A DNA stretch of 64,000 bases from Gluconacetobacter azotocaptans (GTDB lineage: Bacteria > Pseudomonadota > Alphaproteobacteria > Acetobacterales > Acetobacteraceae). Made by a program: the position numbers and the translations under genes. Numbering within the stretch: position 1 is the first letter of the stretch; each line of letters starts with the position of its first letter. Under the pieces are notes generated by a model. It worked only from the letters and a program-made list of their open reading frames with translations, ran no database searches and was not told where the DNA came from. The DNA lies in NCBI RefSeq assembly GCF_014174355.1, contig NZ_JABEQF010000016.1, positions 1 through 64,000 on the forward strand, written 5' to 3'. Of this stretch, positions 1 to 8,867 are shown piece after piece.

Positions 1-207
1 ATAGAACAGCGCCAGGCCCGGAATGGTCATCATCAGCACCAGCGCCGTGCTGACCAGCATCCACGCCGTGTCGCCCGTGTCGATCGCGGGGTCCGCCGCC
101 AGCGCCGGGGTAGCGAGGAAAAGGGACGCGATCGCGAAAAGGGAGAGAAACGCCTTGATGGTACCCGAAACATGGGGACCCCGTATCGTGGGGGAGGAAG
201 TGCTCAT
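1..207 (-). CDS. amtB: ammonium transporter AmtB, N-terminal part (runs off the window)
   Basis: Only the first 69 codons are present. They encode a positively charged start, a hydrophobic signal peptide ending in an ALA-AD type cleavage site near residue 38, and the opening of the first transmembrane helix ([19 protein letters not shown]), which is typical of Amt/MEP ammonium channels. The ATG overlaps the glnK stop codon in an ATGA (204-207), so the two genes are translationally coupled. This matches the standard glnK-amtB operon, in which the PII protein plugs the channel when nitrogen is plentiful. The rest of the gene lies to the left of the window. Confidence 0.9.
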   Translation of the reverse strand, partial: MSTSSPTIRGPHVSGTIKAFLSLFAIASLFLATPALAADPAIDTGDTAWMLVSTALVLMMTIPGLALFY

Positions 208-542
208 AGGGCGCCTTCTCCCGTTTCTCCTGTACGAATGCGCATGGCTTGCTCCAGATCAAAGACGAAGATTTTCCCGTCACCAATTTTGCCGGTATTC
301 GCGGCCAGACGGATGGCTTCCACCGCACGATCGGCAAAAGCGCTGGGAACAGCGACTTCCAGTTTCGATTTCGCTATGAAATTCGTCTGGTATTCTGCGC
401 CACGATAGATCTCGGTCTGGCCTTTCTGCCGGCCAAACCCCTTCACGTCCGTCACGGTCAGGCCAACCACGCCAATGGCGGCGAGAGCCTCGCGAACATC
501 TTCGAGCTTGAAGGGCTTTATGATTGCTACGATCAGTTTCAT
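204..542 (-). CDS. glnK: nitrogen regulatory protein P-II (GlnK)
   Basis: This is a 112-residue PII signal protein, the usual family length. It starts with [20 protein letters not shown] and has the T-loop with the uridylylation tyrosine at residue 51 (YRGAEY). The B-loop glycine-rich stretch ([10 protein letters not shown]) follows, and the C-terminal loop has RIRTGE. The start at 542 was chosen over an ATG 27 bases upstream because it gives the canonical N-terminus and has a GGAACAGG ribosome site just before it. It senses ATP/ADP and 2-oxoglutarate and regulates the adjacent AmtB. No clear sigma-54 -24/-12 site was seen upstream. Confidence 0.95.
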   Translation of the reverse strand: MKLIVAIIKPFKLEDVREALAAIGVVGLTVTDVKGFGRQKGQTEIYRGAEYQTNFIAKSKLEVAVPSAFADRAVEAIRLAANTGKIGDGKIFVFDLEQAMRIRTGETGEGAL

Positions 543-569
543 GACCTGTTCCCATCCAGGATGCGACAA

Positions 570-1393
570 ATTATTTCATTGTCGTTTGTTGAGCGCAATA
601 GATTTGATCGAAAATTCGACTGTCGGAAAATTTACTATCGGCCGCCGCCAAATGCGCGATCGGGAACTATATAAATAAAATATCTATAATATATATCATC
701 TTCACGGATATGTTTCCTCCGTGAAGATGATCCACATCCGACGGATCCGGTAAACGCGCCCGCAATGGTTCAGGCCCGGCCTCCTGACCGGATGAAGCAA
801 TATTTTTAATTTTAATAAACTATTTATACTTACAACTTCCCCCGAAGTGCCTTATCCTATCTCGGACAGTATTTTTTACGTAATAATCTTTTCGTTCAAC
901 GAAACAACACCCTCAATTACCCAATGTCGAACACAATAATGTCATAAGTCCGGAACGGTCCGGCCGGGCTCGCCGTTCGGGATGATCCGCATGACGCAAC
1001 GTTCGGGTTCCGATGTGGTTCCCGGCAACGGCGCGACTTCATGGCAATTTTGTGGCGGCCGGCTCCGCTGCTGCTGGCGGCGCGCGACCCGCGCCACCCG
1101 CCGGCCAGGGCGACGTTCCGCAGCTCGAAAGCCATACGATAATACCCGGCGAGACGATCACGCAGCCCGCACGAAGGGCGCGGCCCCCGAACAGGGTGCC
1201 GTCCGGTCAGGATCGGGGGACGCCAGGCAAGATGCGGCGACAGACCATCGGTTGCACCGCATCTCATATCAGTTTGTGAAATTTAGGGTATATCTTTCAT
1301 TTTTCCTCATGCCGAATAGATTGGCGCAGCATGAAATACATCCGGATGCCGGTCGCAATGGCCTTTCGACTGGATATGGAACAGACCCTGATG
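570..1393. other. long intergenic region without a supported gene
   Basis: About 820 bases. The part next to glnK (570-900) is AT-rich and holds a perfect inverted repeat at 696-730. The part at 960-1270 is GC-rich and open in several frames, but none of the translations resembles a known family and no ribosome site supports a start. It may contain further decayed coding sequence, given the two pseudogenes immediately to the right. Confidence 0.5.
696..730. repeat. 13-bp perfect inverted repeat upstream of glnK
   Basis: Arms TCATCTTCACGGA (696-708) and TCCGTGAAGATGA (718-730) are separated by 9 bases. The element lies about 150 bases upstream of the glnK start. It is flanked on the glnK side by a very AT-rich stretch (ATATATATTATAG when read on the glnK strand), but there is no uninterrupted T-run. 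It could be an intrinsic terminator of a lost upstream gene, or an operator for glnK-amtB. Confidence 0.6.
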
Positions 1394-1750
1394 AACGATA
1401 CCGACAAGATCGGCATTCTCGCCGGGGAATATGACCAGGCGCGCTTGGACAGAAGCGCCGGTGGTCGGAATTCGTCACGCCGTAAACTCTATTTCCGCGA
1501 ACTGCCCAAGTGACAGGACTGGTCAGGCAGACAGGCCATCGTATGCAAGTGGTCTTCGAAGGGCGTGACGCCGTGGGCAAGGGGGATCAAGCGGATCGCC
1601 CAGCGCTGCAATCGGCATATCTGCCACATCGCCGCCCTGTCCGCCCCAACGACCGCGAGCGCGCCCAATGGCATTTCCAGCGCTGAAGCAGCGGAAGATC
1701 AGCCCAAGAGATCTGGAAGCCGCCGCCGCTGGGAGGCCTATACCGAGGCG
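1394..1750 (+). pseudogene. ppk2: relic of polyphosphate kinase 2 (PPK2)
   Basis: PPK2 signature pieces occur in the right order but in different frames. RRKLYFRELPK (to 1510) resembles the entry helix. VVFEGRDAVGKG (1549-1584) is the PPK2 Walker A loop. GIKRIAQRCN follows one frame away, RERAQWHFQR comes after another shift (about 1655-1682), then KISPRDLE and RRRWEAYTEA (to about 1750). Between WHFQR and KISPRDLE the family normally has roughly 80 residues, including the Walker B region; these are missing. The gene therefore has several frameshifts plus an internal deletion and cannot make an enzyme. It converges on the pit pseudogene. Boundaries are approximate. Confidence 0.8.
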
Positions 1751-1819
1751 TCAGCACCGGTCGACCCCGGTGCCGCCCGGCCAACGGCACCGGCGACCGT
1801 CACGTCCGCGACGGTCTTG

Positions 1820-3061
1820 TCATGACATGCTCAGGGCATAGAACAGACCCGCCGCGACGGCGATGGTAACCGGCAGGGTGAAGATCCAGGCCGGTGTAAC
1901 CGGCGGTGGCAATCAGCCCCGCCCCCACCAGTTCGGCTGAAGCCCCCTGCGCCGGGGTCAGATGGGTATTGCCGATCTTCTTCCCCAGCGTATGAACGAT
2001 GCGCCGATAGCCCACCATCGTGCCGATACCAAGGCATAGCGCGCTGAGCAGACGGACCCACCAGGGCGCATACTCGACCGTGGGGCGCAACTGGTTGCCG
2101 ACCGCCTTCGCGGTCTTCCTGTCCTGGGCCGAGGTGGCCGGGTCGGCGGCAACTGTCTTCAGCCCGGCCACGACCTCGTAGATGTCGGCGCGCAGCTGCG
2201 ACGGCACTACAGTGTCAGGCGTCGTCTGCCGCAGGCGCGCGACCGACGCCAGGGCCTCGTCGCGCAAGCCGTGATGGTCGTAGGTATCGAGCAGCGGGGC
2301 CACGATCGCCGCGCGTTCGGCCACATGCGTCACGTCCGGCGTGGCGCCGGGGTTGAGCGCGAAGGTCGCAGGCAGAATGCCGATGATGGTCAGCATGATC
2401 AGGCCGATGCTCTTCTGCCCGTCATTGCTGCCGTGCGAGAAGCTGACCCCTGTGCAGGTCAGGATCAGCAGGCCGCGCACCCAACCGTGCGGCGGCTTGT
2501 CGCCCTTGGGCGGGCTGTACAGATCGGGATCCTTCACCAGATGCTTCAGGATGAAATAGAGCCCCCCGGCGCCGACCAGGCCCAGAACGGGCGAGATCGC
2601 CAGCGCCCGCAGCACCTTCCAGATCTGCGACCAGTCGACGCTGTCCCCCAGCGCGCGCGTGTGCAGCAGCGCGTCGCCGATCGCCCCCCCCCGATCACGC
2701 AATGGGAACTGGAATTGGGGATGCCGAACCACCAGGTGAACAGGTTCCACGCCAGCGTTCCGAACAGCGCCATCAGCATCGGCACCGCCGGGTCCCCGTT
2801 GGGCGGCGACAGCACATCCGCCGGCAATAACTCCACCAGGCCGTAGGCGACACTGATGCCGCCCAGAATGACCCCCACGAAGTTCATCAGGCCCGACCAG
2901 ACGGCCGCGACCTTGGGCTTGAGCGAGTTGGTGTAGATCACCGTCGCGACCGCATTGGCGGTATCGTGAAATCCGTTCACGAATTCAAAGACGCAGACCA
3001 GAAGGAAGCAGGCAACAAGAGCCAGGATGGAAAACGCTGAATAGGGGGCGAAATGCAGCAT
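1820..3061 (-). pseudogene. pit: low-affinity inorganic phosphate transporter PiT, inactivated
   Basis: The N-terminal half is intact PiT: FVNGFHDTANAVATVIYT, WNLFTWWFGIPNSSSHCVIGG. It then breaks at a run of nine Cs on the + strand (2684-2692). Removing one base restores AIGDALLHTRALGDSVDWSQ, and the second half is readable with GVSFSHGSNDGQKSIGL. After the repeat-like SAELVGAGLIATAGYTG the expected LPVSTTH block is absent, and the sequence jumps in a third frame to AWIFTLPVTIAVAAGLFYAL, ending at 1820. So there is one frameshift plus a C-terminal in-gene deletion of roughly 35 to 40 residues. The start is uncertain: 3061 gives MLHFAPYSAF, and an ATG at 3121 is also in frame. Confidence 0.85.
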
Positions 3062-3212
3062 GGGAATGCACCCCGGGGTTGTTTCGGCCTGCTCATAGTC
3101 GAAACATTGAGAAATTTTCATCCACGGCGTTCGTATGTCATGAAATATTCACGGCATTTCGTATTTCGGATGTCCACACAACCCTGCCTACCCTGTCGGG
3201 CCGAAAAGCCGC

Positions 3213-4484
3213 TCAGGCTGGCGCATGCGCCGCGATTCCGGCCCGGACCCCTTTTTCCAGTGTTGCCAGCGGGCATTCCCTCTCCTGCGCGCACGAAGCA
3301 ATCCGCAGGTCCATCCCCCAGCCCGTGTCGTCCAGCGGAAGGGCGTTCCGCAGTTCCGCCAGGCTCTGATGGAAGATGACGGCCTTGACGATCTGCACCC
3401 CGTCCGGCCGGCGCCAGAGTTCGAGCCCCAGCGTCGTGTCGGGTGCGGTCCGGTCGGGCTGGTCCGCGAAATGCCAGTCCAGGCCGAAGATCGTCGCCAG
3501 CATGTCCAGCGTCGTGTCATGGCCGGCGAACATCACCAGGCGCGCATGGCCGCCGACGACCGTTCCATCCGGCAGGGTCACCGGATTCCCGTCCAGAATA
3601 TCAAGGATGGCGGACGTCAGGCCCCGGCCACGCGGATAGGCGATGGCGGGCAGCCGGCGCAGCATATCGCTGGCATAGGCATGCGCCGGCATGATGTCCT
3701 CCAGCAGCGCCGGGACGTCGCGCCGCCCCCAGGCGATCGCCTCTTCGGGCATGCCCTGAAGATATTCCAGCAACAGATTTTCCGCCGACGTGGCCGCCAG
3801 GGCCAGGCCGGCGGACAGGTGCGGCGCGCCATGCGTCCAGTCGACACCCAACGCCGCGGTAAAGCAGGCGCCGCCCGAGGCGCATCCGTCCGGAGCGACC
3901 ACCGCCTGCACCGTCGAGAGCGCCTGCCGCACGGTCGCGGAACCCTCGGGGTCGCGTTGCCGCACAACAGACAGTTCGCGCATGATTTCGGCTCGGTTCA
4001 GCGTGGCGGCGCCGGCGGCCATCGCGTTGAACATCGGGTCGTGCCGGCCCGCCGGCAGAGACCCCGAGATAGTCGGGCAGCCGCCCGCCAGGGTCCGGGC
4101 CATGATCTCGCCGCTCTGGCGTGTGCGATCGTCGGCGGAATCGCCCCAGACGACCACCTCCTCCTTTCGCGGGCACCCTGCCGTCGGCAGCAGGCCCGCC
4201 GCCTGGTAATGGTGGGCCAGAAAGCCGCCCATCAGGGCAAGGTCGGCCCGGCCGTGGTCCGTCAATTGCCCCGGCGGTACCGGCCATGCGGGCCAATCCC
4301 GGCCGGTCGCCTCCCTCAGCCGTTCGACCGGTTGCGTGGGGCTGCGGATGCCATGCCGGGAAATCAGCACGATTTTTTCCAGAACCGGCTGCGCGGCCGT
4401 GGTCCGGCACTGGGCGGCCGACAGGCCGCCCGACATCGTGCTGCCGACGACAAGCGTCAGGCGCAAGAGGGAGGAAAAGCGCAT
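3213..4484 (-). CDS. secreted histidine acid phosphatase (AppA/Agp-like phytase or glucose-1-phosphatase family)
   Basis: This 423-residue protein has a signal peptide (residues 1 to about 24). The histidine acid phosphatase motif RHGIRSPT lies at 43-50, with nucleophile His44, and the distal GHDTT at 321-325 supplies the proton donor (His322-Asp323). Six or more cysteines suggest disulfides, as in periplasmic AppA. It hydrolyses phosphomonoesters outside the cytoplasm; whether it prefers phytate, sugar phosphates or others cannot be read from sequence. Its ATG shares one base with the stop of the TonB receptor gene (TGATG, 4482-4486), so it is the last gene of the sigma-FecR-receptor operon. 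The motif identification is strong and the substrate is unknown. Confidence 0.9.
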   Translation of the reverse strand: MRFSSLLRLTLVVGSTMSGGLSAAQCRTTAAQPVLEKIVLISRHGIRSPTQPVERLREATGRDWPAWPVPPGQLTDHGRADLALMGGFLAHHYQAAGLLPTAGCPRKEEVVVWGDSADDRTRQSGEIMARTLAGGCPTISGSLPAGRHDPMFNAMAAGAATLNRAEIMRELSVVRQRDPEGSATVRQALSTVQAVVAPDGCASGGACFTAALGVDWTHGAPHLSAGLALAATSAENLLLEYLQGMPEEAIAWGRRDVPALLEDIMPAHAYASDMLRRLPAIAYPRGRGLTSAILDILDGNPVTLPDGTVVGGHARLVMFAGHDTTLDMLATIFGLDWHFADQPDRTAPDTTLGLELWRRPDGVQIVKAVIFHQSLAELRNALPLDDTGWGMDLRIASCAQERECPLATLEKGVRAGIAAHAPA

Positions 4485-7027
4485 CAGGGCACCGTCATCG
4501 TCAGGTTGAAGAAGACGCTGCGCCCCGACAGGCGCCAGTACAGGGGCGCCCCGTCGGGATATCCGGCGCTGGCGGCGGACTGGTTCCCGGCGAAATCGCT
4601 GATGGCATGGCTGTCGAACAGATTGGCGATCTTCAGGCTGGGCGTCAGGTCGCGCAGCACCCCGCCGACATTGCGGAAATGCCAGCCCAGCGCCAAATCG
4701 GCCGTCACGACGCTGTGGATGCGATACTGGTTGGCGAAAACGGTCTTGCCGGCCTCGTCCGTCGTGCTGTCCAGGCCCCAATGGTTTCCGACATATTTCC
4801 CGATGATCGAGAAGTACGGTCCCTTCGGATTTTCATAGAGCAGGCCGAAGGAGGCGAGCGCATTCGGTGTCTCGGCCACGCGGGTGTGCGTGCCTTTGTA
4901 TTCCGCGTCGTTCACGCTGTAGTTGCCGTAGAGCGACAGGCCGAGACCAAGGGCATATTGCCCCTCGACCTCCAGGCCCTTGTAGACGGCGCCACCGCTG
5001 TTGACGTAGGTGGATTCCGTGCCGATACCCGGCACGTTGATCTGCGCCGAGGCAATGTAGTTGGAAAAATCAATGTAGTAGGCGTCGGCCGACAACGTCC
5101 ATTTCTTCTTCTGGACGACCGTCCCGACCTGATAGTTCCAGGTCGCCTCGGGCTTGACCGAACCGACGCTCTGCACCTGGAAGACGCTCAGCGGCGGCGC
5201 CAGGAAGCCCCGCGCGACCTGCGCGTAGGCGCTCCAGCCGGGCAGGATGATCTGGTTAAGCGCAATGGACGGCTGCCAGGACGTGAAGGTCTGCCGGTCG
5301 TTCAGGGGCGTCTTCGTGCCCTTGTTGATCGGCGCGTCATAATCGCGATGGAAATAGGAATATTTGATTCCCGGCTTGACCGTCATGCCCCGCAGCGGGT
5401 GCCAGTCGAACTCCAGATACGGCTGCAGCGTCGTGTTGAGATCGTGAATATCATAGCTATAGGCCGATCCGGTCTTTCCGGGCACCGCGACGCCGCCCTG
5501 CGACAGATCCAGCGCATAGGTATAGCGTCGATCGTCCTGCACATCCGCCCACACCCCGGCCAGCACATCGCCCACCGGCGTCCGGGCTTTGAAGCCCAGC
5601 GTATCACCGTACGAGCGGAAAGCGGCGTCGGCATATTTCCCGGGAATGTCGTTCTTGTAGGTGGCCACTTTCTTGCCGGCGGCATTGTAGAAGGTGACCC
5701 CGTTCGCCGACGGGTCGTCCTGGCTGGCATCCGTCGATTCCGTATAGGAATGTTCGAACCCGTTCATGTACAGGCGATTTTCAAAATCGAGCCAGGGCGT
5801 CAGCTTCGTCTTGAGATTGATGTAGCTGAAATCGGACTGATAGGCACTCGGATTATAGCCGTAGAAGCATTGCAGCTTGGCGTTGTCGCACAGGCCGTAA
5901 TTGTTGCCGTAGCGCGCATATTCGTCCAGGGTCGCCCCCTGCGTGGTATATTGCCATTCCTTGTTGTAGGTCGTGGCGATTGTCAGCGTCGTCTCATCGC
6001 CGAGACGCACGACATCCTTGAACAGGATATTGCTCCGCCGTTCGGCGGAACGGGTGAGGTAGCCGTCGGTTTCCTCGTGCTGCAGGTCCAGCACCATCTT
6101 GCCCAGGCCGGTCTTGCCGCTATCGACCTCCACCCCCCCGGCGCGGGTGTTGAAGCTGCCATAGGTGCCGTAGGGCGTCACCCCGAAATGGTCGGCCGGC
6201 GTCCGGGACGTGAAGCCGATCGTGCCGCCGAACGTCGCGTTACCGATCGTGGACGCCGTTCCGGGACCGCGATCGACCTCGGCCTGCCCCAGGAAATGCG
6301 AGATGAACAGCGAAGATGTCGTGTGATGCAGGTCGCTGGCATCGCCGAACGGGATGCCGTCGAAGGTCATGTTGTACTGACCGTCCTGGAAACCGCGCAG
6401 GCTCATGGTCTCGGCCTTGCCGATTCCGGGGCCGTTGGGGTTCTGCGTCCAGACGCTGGGCTGGAACTTGATGATGTCATCGACGCTGGCCAGCGGGATG
6501 ATATTATTGGCGATGAATTTGCTCTGGATGATCGAGGTCGGCTGCGTGATCCACAGCGGCACCGTCGAGGGCGCCAGACGTTCAGCCCGACCGATCACCG
6601 TGATGGTCTCGGCCTTGCCGTCCCACCGATCCGTGCTACGCGCCTTGCGCGCCGCTGCCCCATCGGCGGCGACCGCGTGCGGTTGCCCAATCAGCACGCT
6701 GCCGTCGGCCTGCGTGACCAGCCGCAATCCCGTCCCGGCCAGCAATCGGCCGACGGCGTCCTGCACGCTGATCCGGCCGTCGATTGCCGGCGCCGTGCGG
6801 TTGCCGATATCGCCGGGAGCAAACAGGATGTCGTGTCCGCTTATGCGTGACAGATCCTCGAGAGATTGCGAAAGCGGTTGCGCCTTCAGATGCACGGTGA
6901 CGACATCCGGCGCCGCGTGCGCCATGGATGCGGCCACCCCGCCCAGGCTCATGGTCATCAGAACGATCGAGGGCCGCAGGCCCGGCAGGCGGGGCATCGA
7001 GGAATTCCCATCAGTGGTGCCGATCAC
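4484..7027 (-). CDS. TonB-dependent outer-membrane receptor with N-terminal STN signalling domain
   Basis: About 847 residues. It has a signal peptide, then an STN (secretin/TonB short N-terminal) domain around residues 44-105 (LSQSLEDLSRISGHDILFAP, then GRISVQDAVGRLLAGTGL). The TonB box region with ETITVIG follows, then a plug domain with MSLRGF and GTIGFTSR near 200-280, and a long beta-barrel. STN domains contact FecR-type anti-sigma factors, and fecR and fecI homologues lie directly upstream. The partner phosphatase overlaps its stop codon, so the likely cargo is a phosphorylated compound or a product of its cleavage. An in-frame ATG at 6997 is an alternative start; neither has a strong ribosome site. 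Confidence 0.93.
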   Translation of the reverse strand: MIGTTDGNSSMPRLPGLRPSIVLMTMSLGGVAASMAHAAPDVVTVHLKAQPLSQSLEDLSRISGHDILFAPGDIGNRTAPAIDGRISVQDAVGRLLAGTGLRLVTQADGSVLIGQPHAVAADGAAARKARSTDRWDGKAETITVIGRAERLAPSTVPLWITQPTSIIQSKFIANNIIPLASVDDIIKFQPSVWTQNPNGPGIGKAETMSLRGFQDGQYNMTFDGIPFGDASDLHHTTSSLFISHFLGQAEVDRGPGTASTIGNATFGGTIGFTSRTPADHFGVTPYGTYGSFNTRAGGVEVDSGKTGLGKMVLDLQHEETDGYLTRSAERRSNILFKDVVRLGDETTLTIATTYNKEWQYTTQGATLDEYARYGNNYGLCDNAKLQCFYGYNPSAYQSDFSYINLKTKLTPWLDFENRLYMNGFEHSYTESTDASQDDPSANGVTFYNAAGKKVATYKNDIPGKYADAAFRSYGDTLGFKARTPVGDVLAGVWADVQDDRRYTYALDLSQGGVAVPGKTGSAYSYDIHDLNTTLQPYLEFDWHPLRGMTVKPGIKYSYFHRDYDAPINKGTKTPLNDRQTFTSWQPSIALNQIILPGWSAYAQVARGFLAPPLSVFQVQSVGSVKPEATWNYQVGTVVQKKKWTLSADAYYIDFSNYIASAQINVPGIGTESTYVNSGGAVYKGLEVEGQYALGLGLSLYGNYSVNDAEYKGTHTRVAETPNALASFGLLYENPKGPYFSIIGKYVGNHWGLDSTTDEAGKTVFANQYRIHSVVTADLALGWHFRNVGGVLRDLTPSLKIANLFDSHAISDFAGNQSAASAGYPDGAPLYWRLSGRSVFFNLTMTVP

Positions 7028-7084
7028 TCGGCTTGCTGACAGGACGAACGAGGGTGCGGCGACCTCAGTAAAAATTGAGTGCTT

Positions 7085-8029
7085 TCATAAAAGCTTCATG
7101 ATGTGGATAGTCTGCCCCTGCCTGACCTTCACAGGCAGCAGCGCCTGCAGGGCACGGACGAAGCCGGCCGTATTGCCCGCATGGTAAAAGCCGCTGATGC
7201 GCAGCGTCGCCACGCCATCGGGCGCCAGTTCCATCTTGGTGATGCTGTAGCGGTTCATTTCCCGCACGGCATCACCCAGGGGAGTCTCGCGAAAGGCCAG
7301 GCGTCCGCTCTGCCAGGCCATCAGGTCCTCGACCGGCGGGCGATCAATGCGCGGCGGCAGGTCCGGATCGACGCGCAGGCGCTGCCCGGCCTCCAGCCTG
7401 ACCGGCTGCCCCGCCCCGGCCGTGCGGGGCAGAACCGCGAGACTTCCCGCCAGGACCGTCGCCGTCAGCCGGCGGTCGATCAGGCGAATGTCGAACTGCC
7501 CGCAATCGGCCAGCAGGGCATGGGTGGGGGTTTCGACACGATAGGGATGGTCGCGCTGCGCCAGCCCGATCGCCGCCTGTCCGCACCTGAGGACAAGGCG
7601 GCGGTGCCGCGCGTGCGGCGGCACCAGAATTGTCGTGTCGGTGTCGAGCAGGATATCAATCTTCGGGCCGAGGTGCAGACGACGCTGCTGCCCGATGGCC
7701 GTCGTGTAGATCTCGGCTTCGGCCGGACGCGGCGCATCGACCAGCAGGCCCGCCCCCAGCAGCATCCCACCGGCCAGCACCGCGCGGCGCGTGGGCATCC
7801 GGTGTCCCGCCCGCAACGGGGCGCGCCTGGAAATGGCGGCCGATGGCGCGTGCGACGGCGCAAGACCGCCGGCCTCGGCCCATACGTCCGACGCCTGCTC
7901 GAAGATCGCGCGATGGCGGGCGTCTTCCGCCAGCCACGCGCGGAAGGCCTGCCGGTCGGCTTCCGAACAATCCTCTGCATGGAGCCGCGCCATCCAGCGC
8001 GCGGCCGTCCGTGTGATCGACGATGACAT
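7085..8029 (-). CDS. FecR-type anti-sigma factor / signal transducer
   Basis: This 314-residue protein has the FecR layout. An N-terminal DUF4880 helix bundle (WLAEDARHRAIFEQASDVW, about 10-50) binds the sigma factor. One transmembrane helix spans about 83-98. A periplasmic FecR beta domain runs about 108-215, and the C-terminal STN-like portion (LGDAVREMNRYS, about 255-310) meets the receptor. It lies 6 bases downstream of the ECF sigma gene and 57 bases upstream of the receptor gene, giving the classic FecI-FecR-receptor order. It should relay the substrate-loaded state of the receptor to the sigma factor. Confidence 0.92.
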   Translation of the reverse strand: MSSSITRTAARWMARLHAEDCSEADRQAFRAWLAEDARHRAIFEQASDVWAEAGGLAPSHAPSAAISRRAPLRAGHRMPTRRAVLAGGMLLGAGLLVDAPRPAEAEIYTTAIGQQRRLHLGPKIDILLDTDTTILVPPHARHRRLVLRCGQAAIGLAQRDHPYRVETPTHALLADCGQFDIRLIDRRLTATVLAGSLAVLPRTAGAGQPVRLEAGQRLRVDPDLPPRIDRPPVEDLMAWQSGRLAFRETPLGDAVREMNRYSITKMELAPDGVATLRISGFYHAGNTAGFVRALQALLPVKVRQGQTIHIMKLL

Positions 8030-8035
8030 GGCCGT

Positions 8036-8518
8036 TCAGTCCATGACCCATTCGGTCAGGAAACAGATCGCCTTGCTGACATGCTTTTCGACAGCACTGA
8101 CACTTATCTCCAGCCGCAGGGCGATATCGCGGTACGAAAGCCCTTCCAGCCGATGCAGCAGGAAGATCTCGCGGGTCCGGGCGTCCAGTTGCGCACACCC
8201 CTCGCGCAGCCTCTGCAAACGCTGCCGCGCCATAAGCACCGCGTCGGGCTGCGGGCTCGGGCACGGCACCGATCCGACGTCGTCCCCTTCATACGGCGCA
8301 ACCGCGCCATGCCGTTCACGCCGGGCCTGATCCACGGCCAGGTTGCGGGCCGAGCGGACGAGGTAGGCGTCCGGATTCTGGACCCCCTCCGGACCACGTT
8401 CAAGAAAGCGCTGAACGGCGGCCTGCAACAGATCTTCGGCATCGTGGCGCCCCGTGATGCGCCTGATCCGGGCATGCAACGACAGCCAGCGCGGATGGGG
8501 AATGGCCCAGGCTGTCAT
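8036..8518 (-). CDS. FecI-type ECF RNA polymerase sigma factor
   Basis: This 160-residue protein has the region 2 motif HDAEDLLQAAVQRFLE (about 24-40) and the NPDAYLVRSARNLAVDQARR stretch (about 48-67). Region 4 holds REIFLLHRLEGLSYRDIA and a helix-turn-helix (RLEISVSAVEKHVSKA). The size and the C-terminal VEKHVSKA motif are typical of FecI-family iron or substrate starvation sigma factors. It is the first gene of an operon with fecR, a TonB receptor and an acid phosphatase, and probably activates the receptor promoter. REP-like hairpins lie upstream. Confidence 0.93.
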   Translation of the reverse strand: MTAWAIPHPRWLSLHARIRRITGRHDAEDLLQAAVQRFLERGPEGVQNPDAYLVRSARNLAVDQARRERHGAVAPYEGDDVGSVPCPSPQPDAVLMARQRLQRLREGCAQLDARTREIFLLHRLEGLSYRDIALRLEISVSAVEKHVSKAICFLTEWVMD

Positions 8519-8867
8519 GAACTTGCCGTCATGAACTTAATCCGTCATGGGTCGAACCGGCGCCCCTGTTGGATGCCCCGCCCTGCCTTCGCATCATCGC
8601 CGATCCCGCCGTTCCGCCGTCCCGAGGCCATCGCCAAGATCGCGGCCTTGCGGCGTGGTAGGGGCGGGTTGCCGCCATGTCATCAGGCCGAAGCCTGTTT
8701 TCATGAAATCTTCACCAAAGCCGGCGGCAGGGCACTGCCCTCCACCCCCTGGTCGTCAGGGTCGGCAAGGGCCACGACCCTTGCATCCCATTCCATTCAT
8801 AATTTCTGGTGTTTTCCAAAGGGCTATGCCCTTTGGAGGGTCAAGGGCAACGCCCTTGCCTTCGCCC
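8519..8867. other. intergenic region carrying modular GC-rich hairpins
   Basis: About 350 bases between the sigma gene and a diiron protein gene. No gene was supported. Its right half is a string of short inverted repeats (see 8726-8858). The left part must contain the sigma-operon promoter, but no clear -35/-10 pair was recognised. Confidence 0.6.
8726..8858. repeat. REP-like cluster of four short inverted repeats
   Basis: Four hairpins follow each other: GGCAG/CTGCC (8726-8730, 8735-8739), GCAAGGG/CCCTTGC (8765-8771, 8778-8784), CCAAAGGGC/GCCCTTTGG with a TAT loop (8816-8836), and CAAGGGC/GCCCTTG with an AAC loop (8842-8858). The loops are only 3 to 6 bases and the stems share an AAGGGC/GCCCTT core, so this looks like a composite extragenic palindromic element rather than one terminator. 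It lies just after the stop of the diiron gene, which is transcribed leftward, so it may also end that transcript. Confidence 0.75.

Noticed and set aside
543-695. Sigma-54 promoter for glnK-amtB
   Set aside because: Searched the glnK strand for a GG-N10-GC type -24/-12 element. Only poor matches were seen, so none is called.
982-1434. Possible 150-codon gene in the region right of glnK
   Set aside because: No family resemblance, no ribosome site, and it runs into the ppk2 relic in a different frame.
4121-6850. A 909-codon open frame on the + strand
   Set aside because: Antisense to the TonB receptor and phosphatase genes, low-complexity composition, no domain similarity.
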